DNA of 64,000 nt, from contig OY365811.1 in assembly GCA_959347315.1 (NCBI GenBank), positions 37,499,459 through 37,563,458 on the forward strand. The letters are read 5' to 3'. A program made the position numbers and the translations under genes. Source of the DNA: Bimastos eiseni. Taxonomy: Eukaryota > Annelida > Clitellata > Crassiclitellata > Lumbricidae. Position 1 is the stretch's first letter. Each line of letters opens with the position of its first letter. The notes beneath the pieces were generated by a model. It was not told the origin of the DNA and searched no databases. It saw nothing but the letters and a program-made list of their open reading frames with translations. Below, in pieces: positions 42,834 through 54,440 of the stretch.

Positions 42834-45086
42834 ATAATAATAATAATAGTATTATGATGTGAAAATGCAACAGTCATTGATAAGTAATAAGCCGACGGTT
42901 TTCCACCGTGGCGTAGAGGACATTGAGTTGTCCTGCATGGCTCGATGTTGGTCGCGGCGCTACTTAAAAGCTGTGTTTTTTGCCGTTTACTTACTTACGA
43001 GAGGTCATGGCATTGACCCCAACAGTTTAGAAACCGTTTAAATGCAAGCGTCTACACGCATGACCTAAGGAAACCAATTAATAAATTAATATAAGACTCT
43101 TTAGGCGGATGTATTTATCACTCATCTTAATTAAAAGTGGTTGAATGAGACAAGACGACGGTTGAAATATTATTAAAGCCTCAGTGAAGATGAATCCGAC
43201 TCGGACACTTGATGGTCGAAGTCTAGTCGAATCGGTGGCCTAAATATCGCCCAAGTTTGAGTCATATATCTATCCCGTCGTGGTTCGATAAGACCGAAGG
43301 ACGGTGCCATTTTTAACCTAGCCACATTTCACTCAGCCATATTTCACTTGGCCATAACTATTTCCTCAGCCATATTTCACTTAGCGATCAATCAGTCAGC
43401 CGTAATTAACTTATTTCATGAGTTCAAGTGTTTACGAAACTTGTTCCCATCAAAAGTAGATGCGGGGTGTTGAGAACGGACAAGTGATGAACTTTGCAGC
43501 CTTTGAAATGTCTGGTAGGTTGCAAAACAGAGAGTGTTGTCATAAAATTTGAGATGATGGGAGCGTGTACGAATGGGAGTTAGTGCATGAGAGTGCTAAT
43601 GGGGAGTCATGAGAGAGAGAGGGAAATAACGAAATGTTAAATATTAATTCTTAAAATTGCTTAGGTTGGACTCGATGCTACATAAGCATGCAACGTCTTG
43701 CACGAACTGTCGAAATGGTTAAGATAATGTAATGTAATGTAAATCCTCGAAAACTTCTCAGCGCCCACAAAAGCCACGTCAGGAAGACCAGCTTATTCAC
43801 CAGCGCTAAAGATAACCGTAATCGTAATCTTCAAATCTTCAAACTATAAAGCCCCACTCGAAAACAAGCGCAGGGCAATTGGTTAAGCAATAAGCACCCT
43901 AGAAGCACCCTAGAGCGGCGCTTTATAAATGATCGTAACTACAATTACAATTATTCACGAGCGCTGCTAAGAAGCGTACGTCCCATGCCTCTCCGAGCAC
44001 TCGTTGTCGGGTCGCCTGCCAAAAGTTTCTCTTCTAAGTTCATCGTAGAAACCAAAGTTTTTAACGTGACCAATAATTATTCACGATCGAATGACCATCC
44101 GCTTCCAGCCTGACAACAACACTGGTAATTTTTCCAACGATGAGAATTAGAATTAATATTAAATTAAATTCCGGGATGGTAAATGTCCTGCTCCGTGAAG
44201 ACACTCTTTTAGGTTAAGCAAAGCACAATTTCTGCGTCCCATCGTGAGATTTAGGAAGACACCCGTCTCCATTTCTCGGCCCCTTCGATATCAAAATAAT
44301 GTCTACGTTTGTGATTATGCAGTCTACATACTGCCTACAATTATTTGCCGGATAGTTCAAGTCGAGATAAAAATAAATGCCAGGAGTCGACTAGGCCTAT
44401 TATTTAAACTAGATGCTGTGCTTTTCAATGGTATCACTGATTATAATTATCTATTGGTAATTAACGCGTTACTTGTTATAGACACGCTAAATTAAAATAA
44501 TTTAACTGGGTCTGTCATCATAAAACGCAATAGACATTATTATTATATTATTCGCTATTGTTGTTACTATTAGATCTATAAATAATTAATGTAATTATTG
44601 TTATCATTATCACTATCACCATCTTCTTCCTCCTCATCATCGTCGTCGTCGTCATCATAAGCATTATTTTTACAATAATAAAACATAATACTTATTATTA
44701 TTTATTTATTTTATCACAATAACTATTGTATTAATAATTTATTTAATGCCGCATGCAGAAAAGTAAAATCGAGACAAAATCTAACGTTCCTGATTCGCAG
44801 CGCAAAGGAATCGAAGTTCCTCAAACTCGACATAGTAGTTGAAATTCGCTTACTGGGCCTATGTATTATTACTCCAAGTATTTTCATTGAGAGTTAGATC
44901 CAAATCGCGTAAAGCATCGTCTAAAGTAGCCTACTATTAACAACGCTACACTTAAAAACTATACTCGCAATTAGTACTAATTACAATTACGTACTTTGAT
45001 GCTGAATCGACGTAGGTGTTGTGCGACAGACTGATGTTCGGTAGTTTCCGAAGTTCTGTGTAGTCGTGGCTCACCGATCCGCTCAT
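38891..45086 (-). CDS. aqp9-like: Aquaglyceroporin AQP-B (AQP3/9/10-like), 7 exons, about 340 aa
   Basis: Exons in transcript order: 45086-44995, 42687-42576, 41900-41774, 41344-41207, 40294-40176, 39784-39564, 39104-38891 (phases 2,0,1,1,0,2). NPA boxes are [12 protein letters not shown] (N115) and GFAINPARDFGPR (N248), with the glyceroporin Asp at 252, Trp in the TM2 filter position (WGWGLGIAFG) and a GPNATAG glycosylation site. Core exons match AQP-A in length (127, 138, 119; 221 versus 218 bp), so the genes are duplicates; they lie head-to-tail about 14 kb apart. Unlike AQP-A, AQP-B has an upstream coding exon that adds 36 residues, with a TATA box in front of it. The 3' end is open: either the last exon reads through to TAG at 38891, as given (340 aa), or it stops at the conserved G|GTATTA donor (38947) and a further exon was not found. 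Confidence 0.9.
39293..39442. repeat. (ATGT)n microsatellite in AQP-B intron 6
   Basis: About 150 bp of ATGT/GTAT tetramers, nearly pure from 39363 to 39442. Confidence 0.97.
39564..39784 (-). CDS. aqp9-like: AQP-B exon 6 (TM4-TM5, second NPA box)
   Basis: Reads VLGTTMLVLCVMSVTD to LNCGFAINPARDFGPRAFT and AGWGSETF; donor GTGACT, phase 2. The Asp of NPARD marks an aquaglyceroporin. Confidence 0.97.
39945..40060. repeat. (ATT)n/(TTA)n microsatellite in AQP-B intron 5
   Basis: ATTATT run from 39945 to 39988, then CATCAT and TTATTG words. Confidence 0.95.
40176..40294 (-). CDS. aqp9-like: AQP-B exon 5 (loop C, part of TM4)
   Basis: Acceptor TTTCTGCAG. Reads DALDAYDGGVRSVTGPNATA then GIWGTYPQGYLSIWSGLGDQ; donor GTGAGT. 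The loop glycosylation site NAT is kept in both paralogues. Confidence 0.95.
40383..40441 (+). repeat. tRNA-derived SINE head (diverged)
   Basis: GGTAGCCGATCGGTGAGAGC resembles an A box, followed about 25 bases later by ACGGGGTCGAGCCTC (B box). In AQP-B intron 4. Confidence 0.45.
41207..41344 (-). CDS. aqp9-like: AQP-B exon 4 (first NPA box, TM3)
   Basis: Acceptor TTTCTCCAG. Reads [20 protein letters not shown] then LPIYWLGQYLGAIVASACIF; donor GTACAT, phase 1. Confidence 0.97.
41774..41900 (-). CDS. aqp9-like: AQP-B exon 3 (TM1-TM2)
   Basis: Acceptor TTTTTGAAG. Reads IFGCGVNAQTTLGNGKAG and NWGWGLGIAFGVFISGSVSG; donor GTCAGT. WGLG matches the W48 region of GlpF. Confidence 0.95.
41945..42285. 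repeat. TAA, CAA, GAA and CAT trinucleotide repeats in AQP-B intron 2
   Basis: Successive blocks of (TAA)n, (CAA)n, (TAA)n, (GAA)n, (CAA)n, (TAA)n and, at 42227-42272, (CAT)n. Homopolymeric open frames on both strands are by-products. Confidence 0.97.
42576..42687 (-). CDS. aqp9-like: AQP-B exon 2 (start of TM1)
   Basis: Acceptor TTCCTTTTAG, donor GTAAGT. Contains MTLESIVAKKLRISN and LAEFMGTFILI, homologous to AQP-A exon 1, but with 16 extra bases at the 5' end that join in frame to the upstream exon (K-RQPIT-MTLE). The internal ATG at 42671 could start a shorter isoform. Confidence 0.92.
42720..42855. repeat. (AAT)n/(TAA)n microsatellite in AQP-B intron 1
   Basis: Imperfect ATAATAAC and pure AATAAT runs; no coding content. 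Confidence 0.95.
44995..45086 (-). CDS. aqp9-like: AQP-B exon 1 (36-residue N-terminal extension)
   Basis: ATG at 45086 opens 30 codons (MSGSVSHDYTELRKLPN...) ending TCA AA|GTACGT in phase 2. Exon 2 supplies 1+15 bases that keep the aquaporin frame exactly. The residues are hydrophilic and suit a cytosolic N-terminus; the TATA box lies 63 bases upstream. No relative confirms the peptide. Confidence 0.72.
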
Positions 45087-45148
45087 GGAGAGATTGTCGA
45101 TGAAAAGTTGGCAGCGACTGCTTAAGGCTGAGACAGATCGCTGAGACG

Positions 45149-45156
45149 TATTTATA
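45149..45156 (-). promoter_or_regulatory. TATA box of AQP-B
   Basis: TATAAATA on the minus strand, in CGCTATAAATACGTC, with the predicted start codon 63 bases downstream. Initiation about 30 bases after it would leave a 5'UTR of roughly 35 nt. Confidence 0.6.
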
Positions 45157-45907
45157 GCGGATCGAAACGACAGCACACGACGTCATTAACATTCGGATAG
45201 CTGTTACCAAGTGAAGTGGCTTGAGGGGCGGCCAATCAGATGTGCTCGTGATTGACAAAACACTCGAAGGAGATTATTCATGAGGTTTCTGTTGAAAATT
45301 AGCGGCAATTAATATACAGATGAATGGCAATAAGCAAACAGATGAACGAGAATAATTATTATTAAGAAGAAGATTGTCGGAAGATTGAAGAGGTCTGCGT
45401 TTAGTAAATTAAACTATCGCAGTGGGATAAAGAAATTAAAAACTGTTAATATTATTCGATTTGGCGAAAACAATGTTATTGTGGCGCAAACACGCATGGA
45501 AATGTCTAATTAGATCAATCTGTTTTTTGTTTCATGATCAACACTCGTCATTTTATCACACCCTCTTGTAATGCAATTTGCGAAGAAAAAGAAAAGATGC
45601 AATATCTTAGGCTAACGCTTAGAGGCATTTTTATGTATACGAATGTATTGGAAACGACTTCATTTTCTCAATCTCGGCAGATAAGAACTGGTGGTTAGTG
45701 CTCTATCTCACCGTCTGAACCCTTCGCAAACGGTTAGCATACGATGGATGAATTGATTGTTATTGCTTTCACCTTTTAACCTTTTGACCCATTGTAATAA
45801 AGCATCTTTAAAATTCAAAAAGGTTAATATCTGTCAATCTGTCTATCCGCTTGCTTAGATGTCTGTCGGTCTGAATATCTGTACTAAGTAGGAGGTACTA
45901 ATGTACT

Positions 45908-45921
45908 AGTGTATGTATGTA

Positions 45922-45956
<35 letters not shown>

Positions 45957-46260
45957 ATGAATGTATGTATGTATGTATTCATCTATGTATGTATGTATAA
46001 ATGCATGTATGCATGTATGTATGTATGTAAGTGTGTATGTATGTATGTATGTATGTATGCATATATGTATGTATGTATGTGTTAATGTGTGCACGTGTGC
46101 ATGTATGCATGTGTGTATGTGTGTATGTTTGTATGTGCTCATGCATGTCTGTATATTTGCATGTATGCATGCATGCATGTATGTATGTATGTATGTATGT
46201 CTATCTGTCCATTTGTCTACCTGCCTATAGGCATCTATCTGTCTGTCTGTCTGTCTGTAA
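45908..46260. repeat. TGTA/TCTG tetranucleotide repeat
   Basis: TGTCTGTC, ATGTATGT and GCATGTATGCATG blocks. Met-Tyr-Val-Cys frames on both strands are by-products. Confidence 0.95.
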
Positions 46261-47984
46261 GTTAACTTATTTAGTGATTTATATTCCAAAATGGTTTATT
46301 ATTTTATTTTTGCAAGGGAGCATTGAGTAAGAAAATACGAGCCTAGCTTGCTGAACAAGGACAGCGAGTGAGTGTAAAGGTCAATAGGACAATTAGAAGG
46401 ATGAGACGGACATGATATGTATGTTCGTGCGTGACTGGTTGATACCCTCATAGAAGGGCGCTTGGTCTCATTTATAATGGTCTGATTGCCTTGCCATAGC
46501 AGTCTTATGATCGCATGATACGCGAGGTGAAATCATGGACACTTTCCAAACTTATAGTAACTGGTAACAAATATTTCAATAACTGGCCGTTTCTACAGGC
46601 GTTTCCAATCTCGGCTGCTTCTGTTAGGAGATTATGGTTTCATGGATCTATGCTCCGGATTTTAGCCTTGTTTCGAGAATACCTCGTGTTTACGATAGCA
46701 ACATTATCAGTAAGTTGCTGAAACATAAGAGACATTAAATAAACTAGACTAGACTGGAATAGCCTAGAACAGAATAGAATAGGACAAAGCAGAATATTAA
46801 AGTGGAATAAAATGGATCCATCGTGTCAGATAATAATGATATCAGCTTAGATAACATAATATAGTTTGTTACGGTTACTATATTGCATTATATTATGTCG
46901 CATTACATTTTTACGTTACATTGCATTATATTACCCATATTATTGGTTGCATTATAGCTAGAAAATGTAAACTGTCAGAATGATTTCGTAGAAGAAGACG
47001 CATTGTTAAATGGTGTTTTTGAAAAAATTGTGCGAGGGCGATTCATTGGCTCTCCCTCCTTGGTTCGTCTGTTAACATATCCCACAAGGACTCATTTGCC
47101 AACCGTTGGAAGACTAGCGGCTCTCTGTCTCCTCACGGTTCATTTATATATTTATTGAGGCTGCGACTTTAACGCTCAATTGTAATCAATTTACTATGAT
47201 CATTTCCAATCTACTAGTCGGGGATTGTCCGACTGATATGTGTGATTCTTATTTGGCGAAGTCGAGCGGCGCATTTCATAAGTGGTGAAAAATAGGCTAT
47301 GGCAAGCAATGATAATATTGTGAAGCGTTTGAGTGGAACATTCGGCGCTCTTTTTGCATTTCGAATCGAATTAAGCTTGACACAATAATGATTTTGCATT
47401 TACGGTAGATAGGCCTACTGATTGACGATAAGCCGAAGATGGCGACGAAACTAACTCCAGTTCATTGCAATGAACAGTTCGCATGTCGTGATTCAGACGC
47501 ATCATCTTCAGCATGCGAAATGATTGTATTGAAAGAAAGTGACAACTTGCTCGGTCAAATTTGATCGATTGATCCAAGTTAAATATTGGAGATTAATTTA
47601 TTAGTACCACCCTATACATTATACAAGTTTATCCGTATCGACATTATGACCTCTATCCCACTCATTTTACAATGAATTCATGGAGTGAACTCTTTTGCCC
47701 TTTGAGCTCCCTGTTTACGGGAGTCGCTAATCCAAGATTTAACTCTTTGACGTGAACCCATAGTTAAGGGAGCCTGGACTGCAAGCGCTGAATCGTACGG
47801 GACGTGCGTCGTTCTGTTGTATCACCAATGATAATGATATGATTGAGGCACTTTCAATCATTGAAACCTGGTGGCAATCGGTGCTCTACATCTGAAGTGT
47901 TTCTTCAACCTCTGCTTCTTCAGAGCGCGTCAGATGCGAAAAAGTATAGCAAAGAAATTTGCATGTTGACAAACGAACATCCGA

Positions 47985-47985
<1 letters not shown>

Positions 47986-48058
<73 letters not shown>
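47986..48058. repeat. (GA)n/(CAGAGA)n microsatellite
   Basis: GAGAGA and CAGAGA runs, almost pure. Confidence 0.95.
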
Positions 48059-48060
<2 letters not shown>

Positions 48061-48488
48061 GTATAATAACCAATTCAGAATAATTCGCTTGTCTGCTGAA
48101 CTGAAGAAAGGGCAAACTCGACCGAGACAGATCGGGTTTATCGGCCGATTAGTCGATCGGTCATTAGGTCGGTCGATGGTCTGCCATCTTGTAACGACCT
48201 CATCCGTCATCATTTGTACTGTTGTGTGATATCATAGTTATAATGTGATTGATCTGCCTCCTGTAGCTATCTTACGTAACTTATGTAACCTTCTTACCTG
48301 CGCAGTCCATCTGCACTTAGACATGAAAAAGCGTGGAGTGATGACCTTCACTTAGATGTATACGTCTTCATTTAGCTAGTAGTGACTCTGCAGTCGGAAT
48401 ATATACCTTTTACAAGCATCTGAAAACTATTCTTCATCGACGGACATCGGATGGAATCGTTTATGACTATCTGTGCAAGAAGTTTGGT

Positions 48489-48548
48489 TAGGCGCTATAT
48501 AAATCCTCTGAATGAATGAATGAGTGAATGAATGAATGAGTGAATGTG
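48489..48548 (+). repeat. Retroposon-like 3' tail with GAAT repeat
   Basis: TTAGGCGCTATATAAATCCT followed by GAATGAATGAGTGAATG. Same arrangement as 10817-10856 and 50486-50523. Confidence 0.7.
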
Positions 48549-49004
48549 ATGAATGAAAGCGCTTTGACGAAACACTACGATCGATGAATTCATTCCTGGA
48601 TAAGATCATGCCATTCTCTATGCTCAAAGTAGAGATTTTTAAATTAGGAATTACGATTACGGTTACGATAGCGTGTGCAGAATTTTATAAATTGGTCACG
48701 CTTTTGTGCGCAGGTCTGAGCTGATAAAGAGAAGTCCCTTGTCCAAGGATAAAATAATAAAAGGACGCATCAGCCAAGGAACCAAAGTCTCTGGAGTTAA
48801 GGTAGGCGGCAGCCCGCTACGAGACTCGATTTACGTAGTTTCATAAAATGAAATGCTGACTCGTAAAATCATTTGTGTGCGCAAACTGAATTCTTGTGTG
48901 CGCTGGCTCCACGGCTCGTGAGCTACATATAGGCCAATCATTTCGTCGAACTTCGTGAAACGCTAAAACTTGGGAGTGATTAGTTTGATATTCAATCAAT
49001 CAGA

Positions 49005-49048
49005 ATTTATATAACGTTCCTTCAAGATTCCTACTCAGAGGCGCTCTC
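49005..49048. repeat. Dispersed hairpin repeat copy
   Basis: TATATAACGTTCCTTCAAGA...CTCAGAGGCGCTCT, same layout as 16138-16181. Confidence 0.6.
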
Positions 49049-49906
49049 GATTCATTGCAAGCAGATGAAGAAAGCAGGAGTGTAACAAGCGGGGAGCAGG
49101 GGCACCGGCCGCCCCCCCCCTCCGAGTTTAAAAACTGTGGGGGGAATGCTTCCCAGTTTCAGTGCTCAGTGCCCCCATGTGCCCCCAAATCGGTTCTTTT
49201 TTATGTTTATGCAATGGATATTAAGAACACTTTTGTTAAGATAATTTGTGCCCCGCCCCCCCCCATTTTTCAATGGGGGGGCACATTTCTGGGGGGCAAA
49301 ATAAAAAAAGCGAGAGTGCAAAAAAAAAATTTTTAATTATGCCTTTTCACTTTTCAAAGCATTGTTACACCTCTTTAAGAAAGTCTTAAGCAGTGGATGC
49401 AACTGAGGAAATCATCTAATTGCTGATATGCCTATATTGCTACATTTATCATATTTGTATCAGCCAGCATGATCGATAACGTATAGGCGTATACCTACAA
49501 AGTAGGCCTACCAACGATATGAAGGACGTTACGATGAATACGGCTTTTATGGTAGTGGAAAATCACCACATAATTTTTTTCAATTGATTTTCTGGCAACT
49601 GAGCATAATTAATGGTACTGACTGCGCAATTGTATTATGGTAGTTAAGCTAAATGTAAGGAGGCATGTAGCCTATATTCGACGGGACATTGTCTGAACCT
49701 GTGGGATAAATAGAGTCAGTCGTGAGTCTTCAATAGGAACCAGAAGACGGGTTAGTTTCATTTCCTCAAAATCACACCCGCTCATGCTCCTCTATCCATC
49801 ACCCCTCTGGCTTTCCATTCGCAACTCAAGTCTCACCTTTCAAGAACTCTTACCCAGACTCACTTGATCATCTACTCTCCAATACTTGACTTAAGCGACA
49901 CGCCCC

Positions 49907-50080
49907 TAACAGCTACACCGTCTCCCCTGATCCTCTGGAACCCGGACTCTGACCTTCCTCAGACTACCTATTTAACAACCCATTTGTATTGACGCAGCGC
50001 TAGCGAATAAGGTGGTGCCCGGCGCTTGGGTTTCGAATGGCGCTTTAGAAGTTTGGAGGTAACGATTACCATTACGATTC
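49907..50080 (+). repeat. Dispersed repeat with ATTACG tail, copy 2
   Basis: Homologous to 31500-31677. The last 45 bases (GGCGCTTTAGAAGTTTGGAG then ACGATTACCATTACGATT) also recur at 50703-50738. Confidence 0.75.
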
Positions 50081-50485
50081 ATCCCTTAACCTCAAACACT
50101 GGATCCGCCATTTGCAGACTGTCTTGATAGGCTCTCCAGCTCAACATGTCAGCCTACTTCATGGTTGAAATATGGCTACGCGGTTTACCTTAAAGCAAAC
50201 TAACTGACATCTGGGCATTGAAAGCCCTTGTCTCAATTTATGACTGTTATATGCCAGACTGCTAACTTAAGCTGCATGTTATGAACCCAAATTATGAGAT
50301 TAAACTGTATAATAGCCTTTGCTTATCTACATTTCAATCAATGGCTTTGTCAGCATCAATACTCGTCGATTGCCTCTCTCCATACGACGAAGCCTAATGT
50401 TAGCGATTATACAGTCGCATCATACAGATCTTACTTTGTCGAGTTACAAACGCAAACCCTTTAACACAATAAGTAGGTTAATGAA

Positions 50486-50525
50486 GTGGCGCTATATAAA
50501 TGGTGAGCATGAATGAATGAATGAA
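50486..50525 (+). repeat. Retroposon-like 3' tail with GAAT repeat
   Basis: GTGGCGCTATATAAATGGTG then ATGAATGAATGAATGAA. Confidence 0.7.
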
Positions 50526-50654
50526 CTTAAACAACAACGTAATAACTTTTTTAATACTGATCTGTTGTTATTATTGATCTTTCTTTGCGGTCCTGTAAAT
50601 CTTGTTCGTGTTTATAATATCTCGCACAAGAGTTATAAAAGTTATGTCGTTGCT

Positions 50655-50738
50655 TAGCCGGTACACGCTCGTGAATAAGCCGGTGCTCAGCGCTTGACTA
50701 TTGTGTGGCGCTTTAGATGTTTCTAGATCACGATTACT
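50655..50738 (+). repeat. Dispersed repeat, 3' fragment (copy 3)
   Basis: GAATAAGCCGGTGCTCAGCG...GTGGCGCTTTAGATGTTT, matching the end of 49907-50080. Confidence 0.6.
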
Positions 50739-53609
50739 CTACTGTCGCGTATGGGTCCGTCGACAAAACGTATTACATGTGACTATAATTGGTGCAGATT
50801 ATTATTGACAATGATATATTAATTTAGTCATGCACATGCGAAACGGATGCCAATTGATAGGCCTACACGCCTTGTTTGTATTTTATTCAAAAATTATACT
50901 CGTGTAAAAGATAAAGGTGAAATAAAAAATAGAAAAAGATGACTTGCGCATCTGCACATGGTTTGAAATGCACCCATGATTCTACAGGCACAACGTTTGT
51001 CACGAGATTGCACAATGCACATGTTGCTAAATGTTGTAAATGCCGTATACATAAGACCAAGGCTGCTGTTGTCTTTACAGGTTAGTTCCTCACGAGTGTA
51101 TTCAACTCTTTGAATGTCTAGGCTTAGCTATCGCATATGCTCTGTGGTTCAGTCGACAGAAAGGAGAAGGGACTTGAATTTATTTGCAGATCACCAAAGT
51201 AGAATACCTTTGAAGAATACCAAAGTATAATTTTTACAGATGAAATAAGCAGTAGTTTTTACAAATTACCAAAGTTGACGAACGGAGGTCCAAGGCTAAC
51301 GGTGTTAACATGTTGCAAGAGAAACAACTTTCGACCCAGTCGATATTTTAATTTACTGATTCCCAGATCTTATCAGCTGCTTAGCTGAAGAAGTTCGCGG
51401 AAAGCAGCTTGAGCAAAATTTAACCCACGAACCCAGTCTTTGTTTAAAGCACTCTTAGTCGCTAGATTGAGACTAAACTCAGATAGGTCAAGACGCTTTC
51501 AAGTCGTTCTCAAAGGCTCCCGACGTCTTAGACTCGATATAGGAGCACAAAGTGATGTCATAAATTGAGGGATGACATTGTTTGCTCGTCCTTGATTTTT
51601 AAATTAGATGTCGGTACAAGCGAGTATGCCACAACCTGATAGGTATATATGAGTGCATCGATGAAGCCTCAGCTGTCGTCTTAGACTGGCATTGAGGACC
51701 TGCACAAGCGTTCCAGGCATACTGAACTACTTTATTAATGTACACAAGTAAGTTAATGAGATTGCACGATTGTCCTCCGGTCAAAAGGTCAAGTCGCGGC
51801 ATGGGATAAAAGTCAATCAAAATAGATTTCTCTCTGTACAAGGCTTTCTATAACAGATCAGTTTAGCTCTGAATTATTAAGTAGAAGAAGAGTATGAGCA
51901 GGAAGAGGAGGAGGAGAATCAGTAGAAGAAGAAGAAGGTGAAGGAGAAGAACGAAGAGAAGAAGAGGGAGGAGGAGGTGAGCAGTCCCTGAAATTACTCG
52001 CGAGGAAAGCACGAGTATAACGTGTTAGCGACTAGGTTTTCTTAGACTGGTTGGTTTTCACCATATTCTTCTTCTTCATCTTCTTCTTATTCGTCTTCAT
52101 ATTCTTCTGCTTCCTCCTCCTCCTCCTCGTCCTCCTTCCTGCTTCACCCTGCTTTCCTAACTGACATTGTATAGCCATTGTTCTCATTATTATTGTGTTG
52201 CATAGGGTGTCCACCTCTCGACAACTGCGCACTGCGACTGAAGTGCAGCAACAGCTCTAAGAACCAAAGCGTTCAGACTCGTTTCGAAAATTTGCTAACT
52301 TCATGATCAAACTGCAATGTATCACAGGCAAAACTTTCTCACAATAATTCAAAATAAGGTTTTCGCGAAAGTTTTTTCCTCATGTTTCTGCTTAATCCCT
52401 TATGTCGAATATCATCTTGTACCCCTTTGCCTCTCTTTTCTCTTCTTCTCATTTTATCTGATTTTTCGGCTGCACCCTTTCTGCTTCAGTTTTATGTCTC
52501 ATTTTTCTCTTATAGAGCTACCAATTTTTCTGGCGTAGGCTATTTCTTGTACTCCCTTTAATAGCTTGACCTTTTATCTTGTGCTGCTTTCTACCACTTT
52601 TCTCTTGCTCCTCTTTTTCTGGCTTTTCTCTTGAACCCTTTTTGCTTGACTTTTCTATTGTGCCTCGTTCTCTGACTTTTCTGTTAGGCCCCCTATCGGT
52701 TTTGTATGACTGAGCTCTAGCATTCATAGGCCTAAACTTAGCCTATGCTATTTACTTGCATAGATGCATGCACACGGGCAAAAATTATATATCAGGATTC
52801 GTACAGAGTAAGCAATGTTTCAAGATCAATTCTATAATTTTACTGAAGAGGCGACCATACTAAGGACCATGTTTTGTTGCCCTGTTCATTTTGCCAGTCA
52901 TTGGTCATTATTCGTTGATGCAATCAAGTCAACTAACTACTCCACAGCTTCTTACGCAACTCGATTCGACAGCTCTTATTATTTTCAAATATTGACTTAG
53001 TAATTCATGACATTTACATCAAGAGCTCATTAGCAATGATCAAAGTAAAATAACAATAACAACTGAGTGGTTGTCTAATTGGGGATGATAATTGGAAACA
53101 ATTAAAGAAAGCGAGAAACAGTTGTAAATGTGTTTGCAATGTCAATAGTTGGCAATAGAACTTTGCTGGAGTCTAAGAAACATTGTAAAGTAGCGATATC
53201 CAGCCTGCTTTCATCGCGAAAATTTTTGAAGTAGTCTGGCTAAGGTCTCCTTGAAATTGTTTACAAGTAACTTATTTATGACAACTGCTACGCTCGATTC
53301 CCTATTACAGAATGAGAGGCGACTGAATCGTCGCCTGGCGTTTCTATGGCCCTTTCGTTGAGATAAAGATCTGAAGTTGCGAAACAATAATTAAGTAACA
53401 AGACAATAAATATTTTGCTGATTGTTCTTTAATTTACAGTCAATGAAGACTTCTTAGGACGGCGACGTCGATTAGTCCAAGTGTTGTCGCTACTTCATTC
53501 TCTGCAATATTTGAATGTTGCTAGTTAACCAATGGAGATGCTAAAAATTAAATCTTGGATGGTGAGCGTCACCGATTGTTGTCGTGACAGTGTTTTCTTG
53601 GAGTCTGAT

Positions 53610-53775
53610 GGCGGGGGAGAGAGAGAAAGAGAAAGGGAGAGAGAGAAACAAACAGAGAGAGAGAGAGGGAGGGAAGGAGAGAGGGAGAGAGGGAGAGAGA
53701 GACACACAGAGAGAGAGACAGACACACAGACACAGAGACAGACAGAGAGAGACAGAGACACACACACATAGAGAT
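53610..53775. repeat. (GA)n and CAGA/CACA microsatellite
   Basis: GAGAGAGGGA words pass into GACACACAGA words. Frames on both strands are by-products. Confidence 0.95.
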
Positions 53776-54029
53776 AGCGGGTGGATTCCTGACGGAGCCT
53801 GAAGGGTTGGAGTGTTTTCAGTCCATGGATCATGACCGATCGTGAGTCGTACGCGATTCGTCTGATTCAGTGGTCGACTGTCGTTCAGCTGATCATCGAT
53901 CAGGAAATTGTGTTTCAACTCGTCAGGATCTTTAGAGCAATGTTTACATTTTTACTGTATATGCAAATTTTATTTACGTAGGGCCTATGCAAGTAGGCCA
54001 TAATTATGCATATATCGGGAACACTTAAT

Positions 54030-54440
54030 CTGTCGCAATTTAAATACCTCGGTGTGTTCTTTCGGAACGGCTGCAGCTGTAAAACAGTTTAGCTGAAAAG
54101 AGTGTTTTGTTGATAAACTGGTAAAATTCATGTTTTCGCCACAGATTAAAAATTATGGTGTTGGCAATATCCAGGTTCTTATGTCCATATCGCTGCCAGT
54201 GCAGAATACCAGGATGTCAAGGCTGGGTATAGTAGGGTACTAAGGAAATCTTTTTTATAATGGGTGAGAAGGCGCAGGAGTAGAATCTGGAGAGGATTAC
54301 TTATAAAGAGTTTTCAGTTTTTAGTCATGAGTGGAAGCTACATAGGAGGGTCAAGTAGATCCGCCAAGAGAGAGGCGGGGCAAGGCAAAGCCAACGAGTG
54401 CGGAAGTTTATTAGGGTTCGGGCCACTTTGGAAATAGGTT
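54030..54440 (+). mobile_element. LINE reverse-transcriptase remnant (C-terminal part)
   Basis: NLSQFKYLGVFFRNGCSCK matches the FKYLGV block of non-LTR reverse transcriptases. Downstream frames (VRRRRSRIWRG) are broken by stops. Moderate support only. Confidence 0.5.

Noticed and set aside
45908..46330. Met-Tyr-Val-Cys-rich frames on both strands
   Set aside because: Translations of an ATGT/TCTG repeat.
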